From: Branchiostoma floridae
Taxonomy: Eukaryota; Chordata; Leptocardii; Amphioxiformes; Branchiostomatidae
Direction: 5' to 3'
Assembly (NCBI RefSeq): GCF_000003815.2
Contig: NC_049993.1
Location: forward strand, 15,657,148-15,721,147
DNA length: 64,000 nt
Shown here: positions 50,113 through 61,848 of the stretch, piece after piece
Layout: each line of letters opens with the position of its first letter
Numbering within the stretch: position 1 is the first letter of the stretch
Notes under the pieces: generated by a model
Databases searched by the model: none
What the model saw: the letters and a program-made list of their open reading frames with translations, nothing else
Told to the model about the DNA's origin: nothing
Position numbers and translations under genes: made by a program

Positions 50113-51560
50113 GGGTCTACCGAAAGTGCGAAAAGGAACGAAAAGGAACGAAAAGGAACGAAAAGGAACGAAATGGAACGAAAAGGAACGAAAAGGAAAG
50201 AAAAGGAACGAAAAGGAACGAAAAGGAAAACGTGTTTTATTTTACCGAGAATTTGACAATATCAAATTTTTACAGCGCTGTTTCAGGCTGTTGTTTTTGT
50301 GTGGCTAAATTATTCTTTGAAGATCTGCGAAATACAAAGAAACGGAACTGAGATAAGAAAGTAAGGACTAAAATTCAGTGGGTGGTAGATAAATATCGAT
50401 TATTATACATTTTCAGGATGAGGCAAGATTGTAACGTTGTTGTTGTATTTGGGTGGCTTTTATTCTCCCTAGAGGGCAGCCCCGCATGCAAATGACCCGC
50501 GAAATCCGGTCAGGAAAGATATGCTAATAAACTGCTGCTCCACGAGCATGACAGCTCCTTTCAACAGGGCCAACAACATGGTTTTCTGGAGACTGGAGAC
50601 ATATCTTCTCGCTCGTTCACAACGAAAGAAAAGCTGTGAAAGGATAGACATATATACATTGTACCAAAGAGATTTCATCAAGTTGTACCATGAGTATTCA
50701 TCATTTTGGCGGGAAGAAAGGTGCCAACGTGAGGAATTTGTGCAAAGGATATTGGGAAATACAATTTCTGTCAACAATTTTCCGTCATATTCAATACAAA
50801 TAAATTTCTGCCTCTTGCGACCGACATCAGGCCCTCGCTGATGACAAAAAATCCCAATGCCGGGTTTAGATGTCCTGGTTGCAAAACAAATTTAAGGCGT
50901 TGTATTAATATTAATGAAAGTGTGAAAAAAAAGGAAGGAAAAATAATTCCCAACATGCTGGGCTCGACCTTCCGATCGTCGACTTCCCTGGGTTCGAACA
51001 TGCGACCTATATTTCTCTAAGGTCAAGTTCTTACAAATTGTGCAATACATATACTTGTAACTTTGCTAGCATTGCATTTTTTAAACAACTATATCCACAT
51101 AGCATGGCTTTTTATGATAAAATATGCACAATCGTTCTCGACATAATCCATTTCTTCTTGTGAAATTTTATAATATAAATGTAATATGGATATTCTAAGG
51201 AATGTTATAACCACATTAACAAGTAGATGAGCATAGATATGCATAGATAGGTCTCATCAATATCCATTCCTCCATTGAACCATTGGGGCTATAGGAATTT
51301 CGTGGAGCAAGCCGCAAAATGCCAAAGTAAAGCCCGTTTCATATGCATTTGCCGATCACAGTTTACCATTGCCTTACATTACCATTGATTTTATTTCAAG
51401 TTGCTTCATACTTCGTTCCTATCCGATCTTTTCGTTCCTTTTCGCTCCTTTTCGCTCCTTTTCGTTCCTTTTCGTTCCTTTTCGTTCCTTTTCGTTCCTT
51501 TTCGTTCCTTTTCGTTCCTTTTCGTTCCTTTTCGTTCCTTTTCGCACTTTCGGTACACCG
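50113..51560. mobile_element. DNA transposon copy 2, inverted relative to copy 1
   Basis: A 1,448-bp copy in reverse orientation, with long stretches almost identical to copy 1. It starts GGGTCTACCGAAAG and ends CTTTCGGTACACCG. The 10-mer arrays differ in number from copy 1 (about 10 and 13 units). The candidate target duplication is imperfect (CTTAGCGG at 50105-50112, CTTACGGG at 51561-51568). The 106-codon minus-strand frame of copy 1 recurs intact at 50521-50841 on the plus strand. Confidence 0.85.
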
Positions 51561-51568
51561 CTTACGGG

Positions 51569-54500
51569 TGCGGTCATAAACGTTAACTAAATATATATAG
51601 TTATATATATATATACAGTAACTGCTTATTCTAATTACAACAATGCGGTTCCAAACGTAAAGGCGTGTTATGACTTGTTTTTCAAAACCTGCACCCTGAT
51701 TAGAATTTTTATGATTATACATGTTGATATTATTCAAATAAACAGCTTCAGACAATCAACAACAGCCTATACGTAGGACTAATCTTTGGTTGTTTATCAT
51801 AACGCATTTCGGATCAGCAACGGAGGGCCGCACCCTAAAAGAACAAAAGCCTGACGCATTCTACATGTACACTGAAACTCTCACGGTCTCTGCCGAGAAG
51901 GTGTAAGCTAAAGCTATCCTCCATGACTTGAAAGGTATGTTTCTTTTAGTGTATACAGACCTGAGTAGGGCTGGGTATCGGTACAGAAAATGTCCAGGTA
52001 CGGTCCAGGTCCAGAGGATTAGGTATACATCTAGACCTGGACCTAATCATCTGAAAACTTTAAACATTAACTGCCTCTGTTTTAGGCCAAATTAGACTGT
52101 AGAAACTTGGTACATGTGACTATCAACTCTCCTCTACTTAGCTCTTGTTATTTTCTTGGACATGTAAGCCCTATAAAACACGTGAATGCCGGCCGGTATA
52201 ATCTGTTCATTTTCGAAACGGTCCAAAATCCGGTCCACTGATTTTTATCAGGTCCAAAATTTTTCTAGACTTGTCCAACAAGAAAAAAAAAAAGTTTTGA
52301 CCCCTACGCTTGACGTAATTCTGTTGTCTCACCTTAATAAGAGTTCAATTCTCCAAGCAGATGTTGAGATGGGAGAATGTGACTTTTTTTATTCCGACTG
52401 ATGGCTGTCAGTTAAAACCAGCCGTCAGAAAACGAACACGTTTTTACCCAACATCTGCATGAATTTATTTTTGTTGAGGGGTACAGGGTGCTTTTATTTT
52501 CTGACGTTCTAGCGCCGGAACAAGCTCAACCAGAATTAAACGACTGACGGAGAGGAATTTCCTATGCAATACAAGTTTACTAATGCAAAAAAAAAATCAC
52601 TTCAAAACGCATTTACCTTAATTTTATACCTAAAATCTTAACCACCACTGCAATGTTTGATTTGCCATGTTAGATTTTGTCTGGTTCATCACTCTTCTGG
52701 GTTCAAATAACAGAGTTCCACTTCGGTGTTTAAACAAGCAGATCTTTAGTTTGTTTTGAAAACGAATTACATAGTGAGAAAATGTGTATTATTTTGTATT
52801 TCTCTCTTGCTGTCTACCTACAGTACAGGTAAGGGTAGTTAACCTCAAACTGTTGATATTATAGTAGAACTTTTGCATTTAGCCCACGTGAGAAAAACAT
52901 TCAAAGAACAGTAACAAAATGTATTTTCATATTTTCTTGTTTCTTTTTTTTCTTCATATTCTCTTGTTTCTTCTTACACACAGATTTTTTCTTACTAGAC
53001 AAAAAAGAAAAACATTTTGTCCACTATCAGGAATTTTTTTCTCAATAAAAAAGTAGTAAGATAATTCATCTTAAAAAATTCTAAAACATTATCCTAAACA
53101 TGACAATAAGAATCATCTTACTAGAGAAGAAATATAAGCACTAAAATTTCAACAAATTCTTGAGATTGAACATTTTGTTTAGAAATAATCAATCAATTCA
53201 AGTAGTGCGTCTTGTGAAAATTTTCCATGCGGAGACTCTTCTTTTCTTATCTTAAGGCTTTAAATTCTTTATACAATGTATTTTTTCAACAAGTTTAAAA
53301 AATGAACACATACTAGACAAAACAAATGGTATGGCACAGAAAAGTTGACTGTAATGGTTTTCAAAAAATTAGGTAGACAGAGTTTTTTAGGGGTACAATG
53401 TCTTGCCTTCTGCTGATTTTCTCATCCTGAACGTGCAACGAAGTCAAACACACGTCAGCAAAAAGAGTAAACAACCTCAATATGAATATTTATACAGCCT
53501 GCTCTAGACAATCAACACATTCACATCATATGACCGTAGTTTGTTATATAACGTTACATATATTATAGGCTGACGTCAGAGTTGCGTTGCGTAGTAGAAG
53601 ACTCGAAATGGTATTATGATCAATATTCTTGAAGATCATTCTTTTCCTTGTACATTTTAATATTTTTAGTTTAAAGAAACAGGTAGGTCTACGCTTTATT
53701 CCATTTTACAACATTCTAACAGTTTAGTTGGTGTAAGGGGAGAATTCAGTTGTTCGGTCCTCCGGATAGGTACAGTGGAATCAAAGGTGAGGTTTCTACA
53801 GTAGACACCATATTTTCTTTCAATTGTTATTTCGTATAACGTTACCCACGAGAGTTTTGAAGTAGAAAAAAAAAGAAAAGTCAATGTACGGGTTAGCACA
53901 TCTAGTACTTTAGTTTTCTAGCGCATTTTAACAGGCTTTCCAGTAGGCAAGCCTGACTTGTTGATAAGCACATACCCTACAATGGACAAAAGGCCACCAA
54001 GTTTTTAATTCAACTGCAGTTTCTTAGTTTGCACCTCGGTTTGCACACCAGAAAAACAAACCAAATAAAAAAACGCTTTCTGCGAATAGGGGCGTTTTAA
54101 GCCTTTCTGAGATGTCTAGTTTAAGCCAAACATACCTTTTTGGGGGAACTCTGGTGTTTTGAAGTAATAGATTTGGCAAGGTCAAAACTGCAGATAACAA
54201 ATTTTTCCTGAGAGAACAATTTCAGCGTTGCAACATTTACTTACCTGTGTGAGCATAGACATATGACTCTCATTAAATAACCACTTTATATATGAAAATT
54301 CATCTCCCACTGTATACGGAAAAGAATTCAAACCCGTCAAATAGCTTAAGTAAAATAGATTTAGATTAGACGTTATTTCTCTTTCGATTTATCTATAGTT
54401 CGCATGTTCCTTCTCCGTAAAGTATACAATTATATAAGTATCACTGCTTTACTTTGTCTGCAATTATCCCTCGGGCATGAACTTGCAATAAATATCATTA

Positions 54501-54967
54501 TTATCATTATATATTTCACTCTGTGCACAGTATAGGTTTAAATATGTTGTAGTGTTTTTTTGCCCGTATCCTTCTTCTTATTTTGCCAAATCTTCAAAGG
54601 ATTCAACTTCTCTTTGAATTACATGGAATTCGAATTCAACTTGCGGTATCATGAGACGATATTTCGGGTTCGCTTTTTCTTTTTCATATCATCCGTAATA
54701 ATTGTTTCTTTTTTTTAGTCCTTTGAGACAACAATGTGTATATTTGGGGTCCCTGTGTCTAGTAATGACCAAAAATTAACTACATACAGAGGTGCCTTAG
54801 GCAAATAAAAAAACGGAAATGTTTGATAAGGAACAGTTCATTTTTGGGGGGCAGAGAGACAGGGAGGATTATGTTGAATTCACTCGCGGGCAAATTTCAA
54901 CTATTCCAGTTACATGTTGAGAATTAGCATTCTTGTTTCTACTGCCAGTTGCAAAGAACTATAAAGA
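51569..54967. other. Intergenic, 3.4 kb, no gene seen
   Basis: AT-rich with many T and A runs. 51965-52280 holds GGTCCAGGT and GGTCCAAAA words after GGGCTGGGTATCGGTAC, which looks like a decayed DNA transposon. 53572-53610 repeats, inverted, the block at about 3970-4005. Frames at 52186-52401 and 53696-53899 lack features. Confidence 0.55.
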
Positions 54968-55179
54968 ACTGTAAATGTAGAAACTTTCGCGGTGGTTTAA
55001 TGTTCACGGTTTTCGCGGTGGTCGCTTCAACTTAACGTTCAACTTAAAACCACCGCGAATATTTATCCATGGCAGTAAGAGAATACAGAGTACTACCGCG
55101 AACTTTAAACCACCGCAAAAGTCCTTTTTCCCCCGCTACCGCAAAATTCAATCCCTGGGAACTTAAATACATTTACAGT
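54968..55179. mobile_element. MITE upstream of the LRR gene
   Basis: A 212-bp unit with ends ACTGTAAATGTAGAAACTTT and the near complement ...AAATACATTTACAGT. Inside are inverted TTCGCGGTGG and CCACCGCGAA words. It is the same family as 62091-62275. Target duplication is not clear. Confidence 0.8.
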
Positions 55180-55233
55180 AAGCGAAATTTTTGTGAAGAG
55201 TTTCCTCTCTGTTTCTGTCGAAGGCCATGTACC

Positions 55234-57057
55234 ATGGGAAGTAAGATGCGACACGTCCTGATCTGTCTTCTCATCATCCTCAATGAGTCCAACATGCCAG
55301 AAGCGGTCTGCAACTGTGGATCAATGCCAAAGGCCTGTGTATGCCGTAGACTTAGCCTCACCAGCATTCCTCAAAACCTCCCAATATCCATCCAGACTCT
55401 AGACTTGTCGGATAACCTGATAACGATTATTCGTCCTGGTTCATTCGCAAGCCTTATCCACCTCAACATGTTAGTTGTTACTAATAACAAAATAACAAAC
55501 ATTCAGACGGGTGCTTTTGCAAATCTACCCCGGCTACAAAATATATACATGTGGGACAACCAGATAACGATGATTCAGTCTGGTGCCTTTCAAAATCTGA
55601 CCCAGCTAAAATGTGTGAGACTGTACAACAATCAGATAACAATGATTCAGCCTGGTGCATTTGCAAGTCTACCCAAATTTCTTGAACTGGACTTGAGGTA
55701 CAACAAGATAACGAAGATTCAGTCAATGAGTGGTGCATTTCTAAATGCAAGACCCGAAACATTGGACCTTCGGTTCAACAACATATCTGTCATCCCCCCT
55801 TCAGCTTTTGGTTTGTTGAAATCTATCTTAGCCACACTAATTGATGGGAACCCCTGGCGGTGTGACTGTAAAATGGTTCCTTTTAGGCAAAATATTGCTG
55901 AAATCCCTTTCATGAATGGCAATGTAAACCGTATAACTTGTGCTCGACCTGCCAAATTACAGGGGTATAACCTTAAAGATATCAATCCTGAAGAATTGAC
56001 ATGTGAAGAGCCAATGATACCAACACTGTCTGTTGCTGTCCAAACCTCTATCCATTTATCACCAGTTTCAACGTCCCCTTCCTTTATTGGTAACACAGAA
56101 AGCAAAACTAGTACAAAAGCATATCCTGTAGATTCTACATCTATCACACGGATGCGTCGTAGTGGGTTTTATTTAGAAGACCCAAACATACCAACGCTGT
56201 CTGTTGATGTCCGAACATCCTTCCATCCATCTCCAGTATCTACATCTTTCTCGTTTGGCACCACAGAAAGCAATACTGGACAAACAGCACGTATTGAAGA
56301 CTCCACTTTTGCCAATCAGACCCCTTTTGGCCCTTCAGAACGCGCTAACCATTCCTACAATGGCACCCACACAACTCGTCAAACGGCACGTTCTGCAGAC
56401 AAAACAAGACCAACACTAACTTCGCCATTTGCAATTACTGCAGACAAAATTGAAAACAGCAGTTCCAACGAATCATCTCCCAGTTTCCCCAATACCATCC
56501 TCATACTATCCTCTATCTGTGGTTCAATAGCTGGCACTGGCATCATTATTTACGTAATGTGGTACAAGAGGAGGATCAGTCACCCTCCTTTAGGACTTAA
56601 TCCGAATGTTGTTAGTAGCAACATCAACACATCAGTTTCTGTAATGACCATTTGTCATGATCAGACAGGGCAGGGCCAGTCTCAGGTCAATATTCAATCT
56701 CAGAAAACTGTAAACCTATCAATGCTAGCTGCCTTAAAGCCAAATCCTATGTATGAAAGTGTGACAGCACCGCCAGGGGTCCAAACATCTACAGCAATGA
56801 CCACTGAGCCACATGATCCCCAGTATGAAGATATAGACAAACAACATGAACAAACAGGGCAGGGCCAGTCTCAGGCCATCACCGAATCCCACAAAAACAC
56901 CACAGCTGCTGTAGTAACCAGTGGTGAAGATCAGGCAGCCAGCCAGGGTCAGTATCAGGCCGTAACTCAATGTTTGGATGCTAGAAATTTATCTTATGGT
57001 ACAGGTCCCACTGCTTCGCAGCTCAATTCTTTGTATGCAAATTATAAAGCACAATGA
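55234..57057 (+). CDS. Intronless leucine-rich-repeat type I membrane receptor
   Basis: 607 aa. Signal peptide (1-24, core HVLICLLIIL); LRRNT with Cys 26, 28, 35 and 37; about six 24-residue LRRs (45-205; LDLSDNLITIIRPGSFASL type); LRRCT from NPWRCDC (206-212) to Cys257. A Ser/Thr-rich stalk includes a duplicated IPTLSV...SPVSTS segment. One membrane helix lies at about 421-443, followed by a WYKRR stop-transfer. The 160-residue tail has NPMYESV (Tyr507) and PQYEDI (Tyr531), possible SH2-docking tyrosines, and repeated TGQGQSQ blocks. ATG 55234 (ACCATGG, strong context) starts the signal peptide; the frame is open 55 codons further up through the MITE. AATAAA overlaps the stop region at 57056. 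It resembles the many LRR surface receptors of lancelets; the ligand is unknown and there is no TIR domain. Confidence 0.92.
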   Translation: MGSKMRHVLICLLIILNESNMPEAVCNCGSMPKACVCRRLSLTSIPQNLPISIQTLDLSDNLITIIRPGSFASLIHLNMLVVTNNKITNIQTGAFANLPRLQNIYMWDNQITMIQSGAFQNLTQLKCVRLYNNQITMIQPGAFASLPKFLELDLRYNKITKIQSMSGAFLNARPETLDLRFNNISVIPPSAFGLLKSILATLIDGNPWRCDCKMVPFRQNIAEIPFMNGNVNRITCARPAKLQGYNLKDINPEELTCEEPMIPTLSVAVQTSIHLSPVSTSPSFIGNTESKTSTKAYPVDSTSITRMRRSGFYLEDPNIPTLSVDVRTSFHPSPVSTSFSFGTTESNTGQTARIEDSTFANQTPFGPSERANHSYNGTHTTRQTARSADKTRPTLTSPFAITADKIENSSSNESSPSFPNTILILSSICGSIAGTGIIIYVMWYKRRISHPPLGLNPNVVSSNINTSVSVMTICHDQTGQGQSQVNIQSQKTVNLSMLAALKPNPMYESVTAPPGVQTSTAMTTEPHDPQYEDIDKQHEQTGQGQSQAITESHKNTTAAVVTSGEDQAASQGQYQAVTQCLDARNLSYGTGPTASQLNSLYANYKAQ

Positions 57058-57575
57058 ATAAATTTATATGTCTACTGAAAGGAGACTGTCAGGCGTATGG
57101 GTAGTGAAAAATTATTATTGAGAGATCACTGGAAGAAGATAACGAATTTAAAAAAATATTTTGGACAATGAAAGACCGCCGGTCACTTTCAGAAAGATAT
57201 TCAATGTTATAAGGATGGCGAATGTTTGAATTTTTTTTTGGGGGGGGGGTCCTGTGAAGAACTTACATCCAAAAGCATTCAGAGAATTTCATATTATTGA
57301 AAAAGATATTGAGTATTTATCGCAAGTGGAATTTTGCAAATGGTTGTCTGATTATGTATTCATTAATACATAGTTTCTTAAAAAATAACACTCCATTCTG
57401 GAGTGCTCCTGTGAGATTCCCAAAACTAAATAAACAAAAACACGTCTCCATAAAAGCGCCTTTCCTGCCCACTCCAAACAACGCATTTTCTTGGCTAAGA
57501 GTTTCCAATCAGCTACATCTTGCAATAGTCATCACATTTTTTTTCTGAATGTGTCAGAATGGATGTGAACCTATG
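57058..57575. other. 3' flank of the LRR gene
   Basis: A G-run at 57238-57250 and AT-rich sequence. No gene. A small frame at 57297-57548 has no features. Confidence 0.5.
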
Positions 57576-57785
57576 GCATAGTGTGGCGTAGCGGCAGGGT
57601 GTTTGATCTCTACCCCAGACGTCCTACGTCCAATCCAACAAACATTTCGTTGATGCCACTGATCTTTGGCCCTTGGGAAAGTCACGTTATACGAATTTCC
57701 TCACTTCAGTCAGGTGAAAATTAGTACATAGCTTTGGTTACGGCCTTACCTCGAACAGGTAGTAAAATGGAGGTCATCTTTATTT
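57576..57785 (+). mobile_element. tRNA-derived SINE
   Basis: The head has an A-box-like TGGCGTAGCGG (about 57583) and a weak B-box-like ACGTCCAATCC (about 57626). It is followed by a conserved body (CCCTTGGGAAAGTCACGTTA, CGAATTTCCTCACTTCAGTC, GGTGAAAATTAGTAC) of the kind common in deuterostome SINEs. Confidence 0.65.
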
Positions 57786-58036
57786 GTTCATTCATTTAGT
57801 CCGCACTTAAAAAAATAAATACATGGTAATGAAATATAAAGAGATAATGCAGTGGAAGATAAAACAACAAACAACATGGAGGACCCGTGCTTGAGGAGAG
57901 CCACACCTCGAGCACGTTATTAAAAAAAACACCGCACTTATCAAAATGAGTAAGGGTCCTTCTAGGTGTGAATGGTTCAGAAGCTATAGTTTCCTGGGGA
58001 AAAAAACTATCGTCTTGAGGTCACCTGAGCTAGCTT

Positions 58037-58103
<67 letters not shown>

Positions 58104-59927
58104 CACACACACACACACACATAGACACACACACAACCAACCAGACATGTAATACCGGCAGTATTTTCCCTTTTGTGGTTTGTACCAACAGTAGTGTTAG
58201 TGTCTAATAGTGTCTAATATGTAATTTGTTTGAATTCTGTGTAATTGAATTTTGATATCATTTGTATCATGTATAGCCTAAGTTTGTATTCCATTTTATT
58301 GCTTTGGGCTCATCTCCAGACCGGCCCTATACAGTCGAAAAGACTACAAATATATACACTCAAGATTTATGTATAAGAAATAGACATAGAGAGAAACAAA
58401 AAAAGCATTTGTATCAATCGGCTTTAGTTGTGCCAGTATCGTGGAAATATTAGCATTAAAGTTCATGTGTGTTGCTAATGTTTAAACTTCATGACAAAAA
58501 CTTTATATCACGAAGGAAGTATGCTAGAATGACAGAAAAGAAAAAGTTCTTACGTATAGTCAGACATGCAACACTTTAATCTAGACAATTTAACCAGTTC
58601 TGCTGCCAACAAGGCAATTTTAGTGACAAGTGATGCTAGTTTGTAGTAGTGTGTAGGTTGTATGCCGTAGAGAGAATGAGTTGTATAAGCTTATACAAAA
58701 CCTATTTCCTTTTTTCATGCACCTAAGTGCCGTAAGAAAATTCATTGTCTCCGCTAATAAAACAAAAAACTTTTATGAATCTAAACATAATTATCTTTCT
58801 TTAAATCTGTTGTATTTAGACACAGGAATGCAAATAATTCATCAAGAACAACATCTAGAGCATGCATTCAATGAAGCAGATTGATATACTAAGGCCACAG
58901 CAAGTGATCTTTTCGGATGACATCAGCGCACCTATCACATTTCGCCTCATTTTGATTAAAAAAAATAAATCACCTTCAGAAGGTGGTTAATATGACAATG
59001 ACAAACAATTACGTCAATTGGAAGGACGTACATTTGTAGACGACCTTTTTTGCCCTCTCATATTAACTTTGAGGAGTGGAGATAAATCATGCACAAATCT
59101 ACTTGCTATGGCCCGATTCTATGTTTTATAGGAAGGCAGAATGGAATAATATGAAGAAGATTGTTGTACTTGTTCATTATTATTAGTTCTAGAGATGGAA
59201 ACATGCTGCAAGATGTGCCTGTACGCATAGAAGGACCTAAGGTTCAGGGAAGATTCAATACTGTGTTATTGCCATAGTAAAAGTTTTTTCTTCAATAGAA
59301 CTGTATCAACATATCAATTGCTTTCTTTAGGTGTTGATTTGATTGTATGTTTGGGAACCTCAAAACTTAAACAACAAAAAAATTGCCTGAATTACGAAAT
59401 GTAAGCAGTCAGGAAGTCAAGAAATGACTGAACACAAAGTATGGTATAATTTTCCTTTTTCTTTCACATCTCTTAAAAGATTGTAAATCAAAGATTGTAA
59501 TCTTTGACAAGATCAAAGTTATCGACCGTTCGATTTCATGTAAAATATACAACAAGAATTTACTGTAGTAAAAGAACAAGGCTGATCTGGGAAAAAGCAA
59601 AGGAACTGCATCATAGTCCGCCATTTTACAAAAAAATCAGAAAGCATGCTTTATAGAAATTGCAATGAATTGAGGGGGAACATTTGTTTCAAGTTATTTC
59701 TGCTTTATAACTTAAGAATAAAGATAACTATTGCAACACAATGCGTGTTTTTATTTATTTATGGTGAAACCCTTATGATTTTTATTTAGACAGGAGACGG
59801 ACTCGTTTATAGCAACAGGCTGCTAGATCAGTGCGCCAGGCTGCTAGATCAGTGCCAACAGCAAACCTACGTAATCTGCATTATTGTGAGAAACAAAGAA
59901 TAGAAATATTCATTCCTGGTTCACACT
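57786..59927. other. Intergenic with CA microsatellite
   Basis: A CA microsatellite lies at 58037-58135, with ATAGACAC interruptions. The remainder is AT-rich and shows no supportable exon. Confidence 0.6.
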
Positions 59928-60585
59928 TCTGCTCATGTTTCTACGTGGATAGTGTTCATTACCAAGGACGGGTCATGTTTGTGCGTAGATAGTGTTCAGT
60001 ACCAGGGGCAGGTCATGTTTGTGTGTGGATAGTGTTCAGCACCAGAGACAGGTCATGTTTGTGTGTGGATAGTGTTCAGTACAAGTGTGTGGATAGCGTT
60101 CAGTACCAGGGACAGGTAATGTTTGTGTGTGGATAGTGTTCAGCACCAGAGACAGGTCATGTTTGTGTGTGGATAGTGTTCAGCACCAGAGGCAGGTCAT
60201 GTTTGTGTGTGGATAGTGTTCAGTACAAGTGTGTGGATAGCGTTCAGTACCAGGGACAGGTAATGTTTGTGTGTGGATAGTGTTCAGCACCAGAGACAGG
60301 TCATGTCTGTGTGTGGATAGTGTTCAGCACCAGAGACAGGTCATGTTTGTGTGTGGATAGTTTTCAGCACCAAGGACAGGTCATGTTTGTGTGTGGATAG
60401 TGTTCAGTACCAGGGGCAGGGCATGTTTGTGTGTGGATAGTTTTCAGCACCAAGGACAGGTCATGTTTGTGTGTGGATAGTGTTCAGTACCAGGGGCAGA
60501 TCATGTTTGTGTGTGGATAGTGTCCAGTACCAAAGACAAGTCATGTTTGTGTGTGGATAGTGTTCAGTACCAGGGACAGGCCATA
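59928..60585. repeat. 40-bp minisatellite, about 16 units
   Basis: The unit contains CATGTTTGTGTGTGGATAG then TGTTCAGCACCAGAGACAGGT. Two shorter variant units (GTACAAGTGTGTGGATAGCG) recur in the same order, indicating higher-order duplication. Confidence 0.95.
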
Positions 60586-60599
60586 ATTTTCATAAATTG

Positions 60600-61830
60600 C
60601 ATTTTATTGTATACATTTCTGCAAAAGATACTTGATACTAAATCTAATGGAAATCCATTGTGTTCCTATGTTCTGTTATGCTCCATGGAAGATTTTGACA
60701 GAAACGCCCCAGCAGTTCCGGCGCCAAACATACATCGCTTCTTCCCTACATCATAGGAATAAAGCTGAAACATTACAATTATGATGCCGGCTTTATAGAC
60801 TGACAAAGAGTGTCTTTGAGTTGCTCTGTACTGTGAATGGCTGAGTGGTATAAGAAGTTGTAGACTCCTGATTTTGTTTTCTTTGCCACTGGCAGGACTG
60901 TAAAAAAAAAATGTTGATTCAATGCTCTGACCTTTCGGAAATAGGAATTGTGATGAACCATGACACTGATAGATTCCAAGTTCCCGCCACTTCTGGTTCA
61001 CTCCTGACATCATCACACACTCTTGGAAAAAGTCAGCACAGTGAATCCGACATCTGACTGAAGGATGACAAAATTCATGGTGAGCATTTTTCTTTCCTTT
61101 GAAATAAAGCTGAAACTGTACAATAATTATGTTGCCAGTTTTATAGACTGACAAGAGTGTCTCTGAGTTGTTCCGTACTGTGCATGGCTGAGTGGTACCA
61201 GAAGTTGTAGACTCCTGTCTGTTTGTTGTTTTTCTTACTGCCACTGCCAGGACTGTACAGAAGTCACTTCAGTGCTCTGAATTTTCAGAAATGATAAGTG
61301 TGAGGAACAGTGACAGTGGTAGATTGCGTCTTCTCACCACTTTTGATTCACTCTTGACATCATCACACACTCAGGGAAAGTCAGCGCAGTGAATCAGAAA
61401 TCTTAGAAAAGTTGGCGAGATTGATAAAAATCTATCGTGACTGTGAGCATTTGTCTTTGTGTTGGATAAAAAAAGTGAAACATTTATAATGCCAGCTTTA
61501 TAGACTGACAAGAGTGTCTCTGAGTTGATCCGTACTGCGCATTGCTGAGTGGTACCAGTAGTTGTAGACTCTGGCCTTCATTTTCTTGGCCACGGCTAGG
61601 ACCGTACAGAAGTCTCTTCAGTGCTCTGACCTTTCGGAAAGAGGCAGTGTGATGAACCGTAACAGTGGTAGATTCCAAGTTCCTGCCACTTTTGATTCAC
61701 TCTTGACATCATCACACACTCTTGGATAAAGTCAGCGCAGTGAATCCGACATCTGACTGAAGGTTCACAAGATTGAAAATTCATAGTAACCATTTGTCTT
61801 TGTGTTGGATAAGGATAATTTATAATGAAA
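60600..61830 (-). pseudogene. Three degenerate tandem copies of the downstream gene's last exon
   Basis: Blocks at about 60780-60905, 61140-61260 and 61497-61620 repeat the 3' half of the exon at 61849-62041 on the minus strand (GGAGTCTACAACTTCT, CACTCAGC, GACACTCTTGTCAGTCTAT). Each is preceded by a second conserved block of about 200 bp (CATCTGACTGAAGG, ACATCATCACACACTC). The copy at 60780 still reads GVYNFLYHSAIHSTEQLKDT; the others are frameshifted. The array shows repeated partial tandem duplication of the gene's 3' end. Confidence 0.75.
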
Positions 61831-61848
61831 ACAATTATGATGCCTGCT

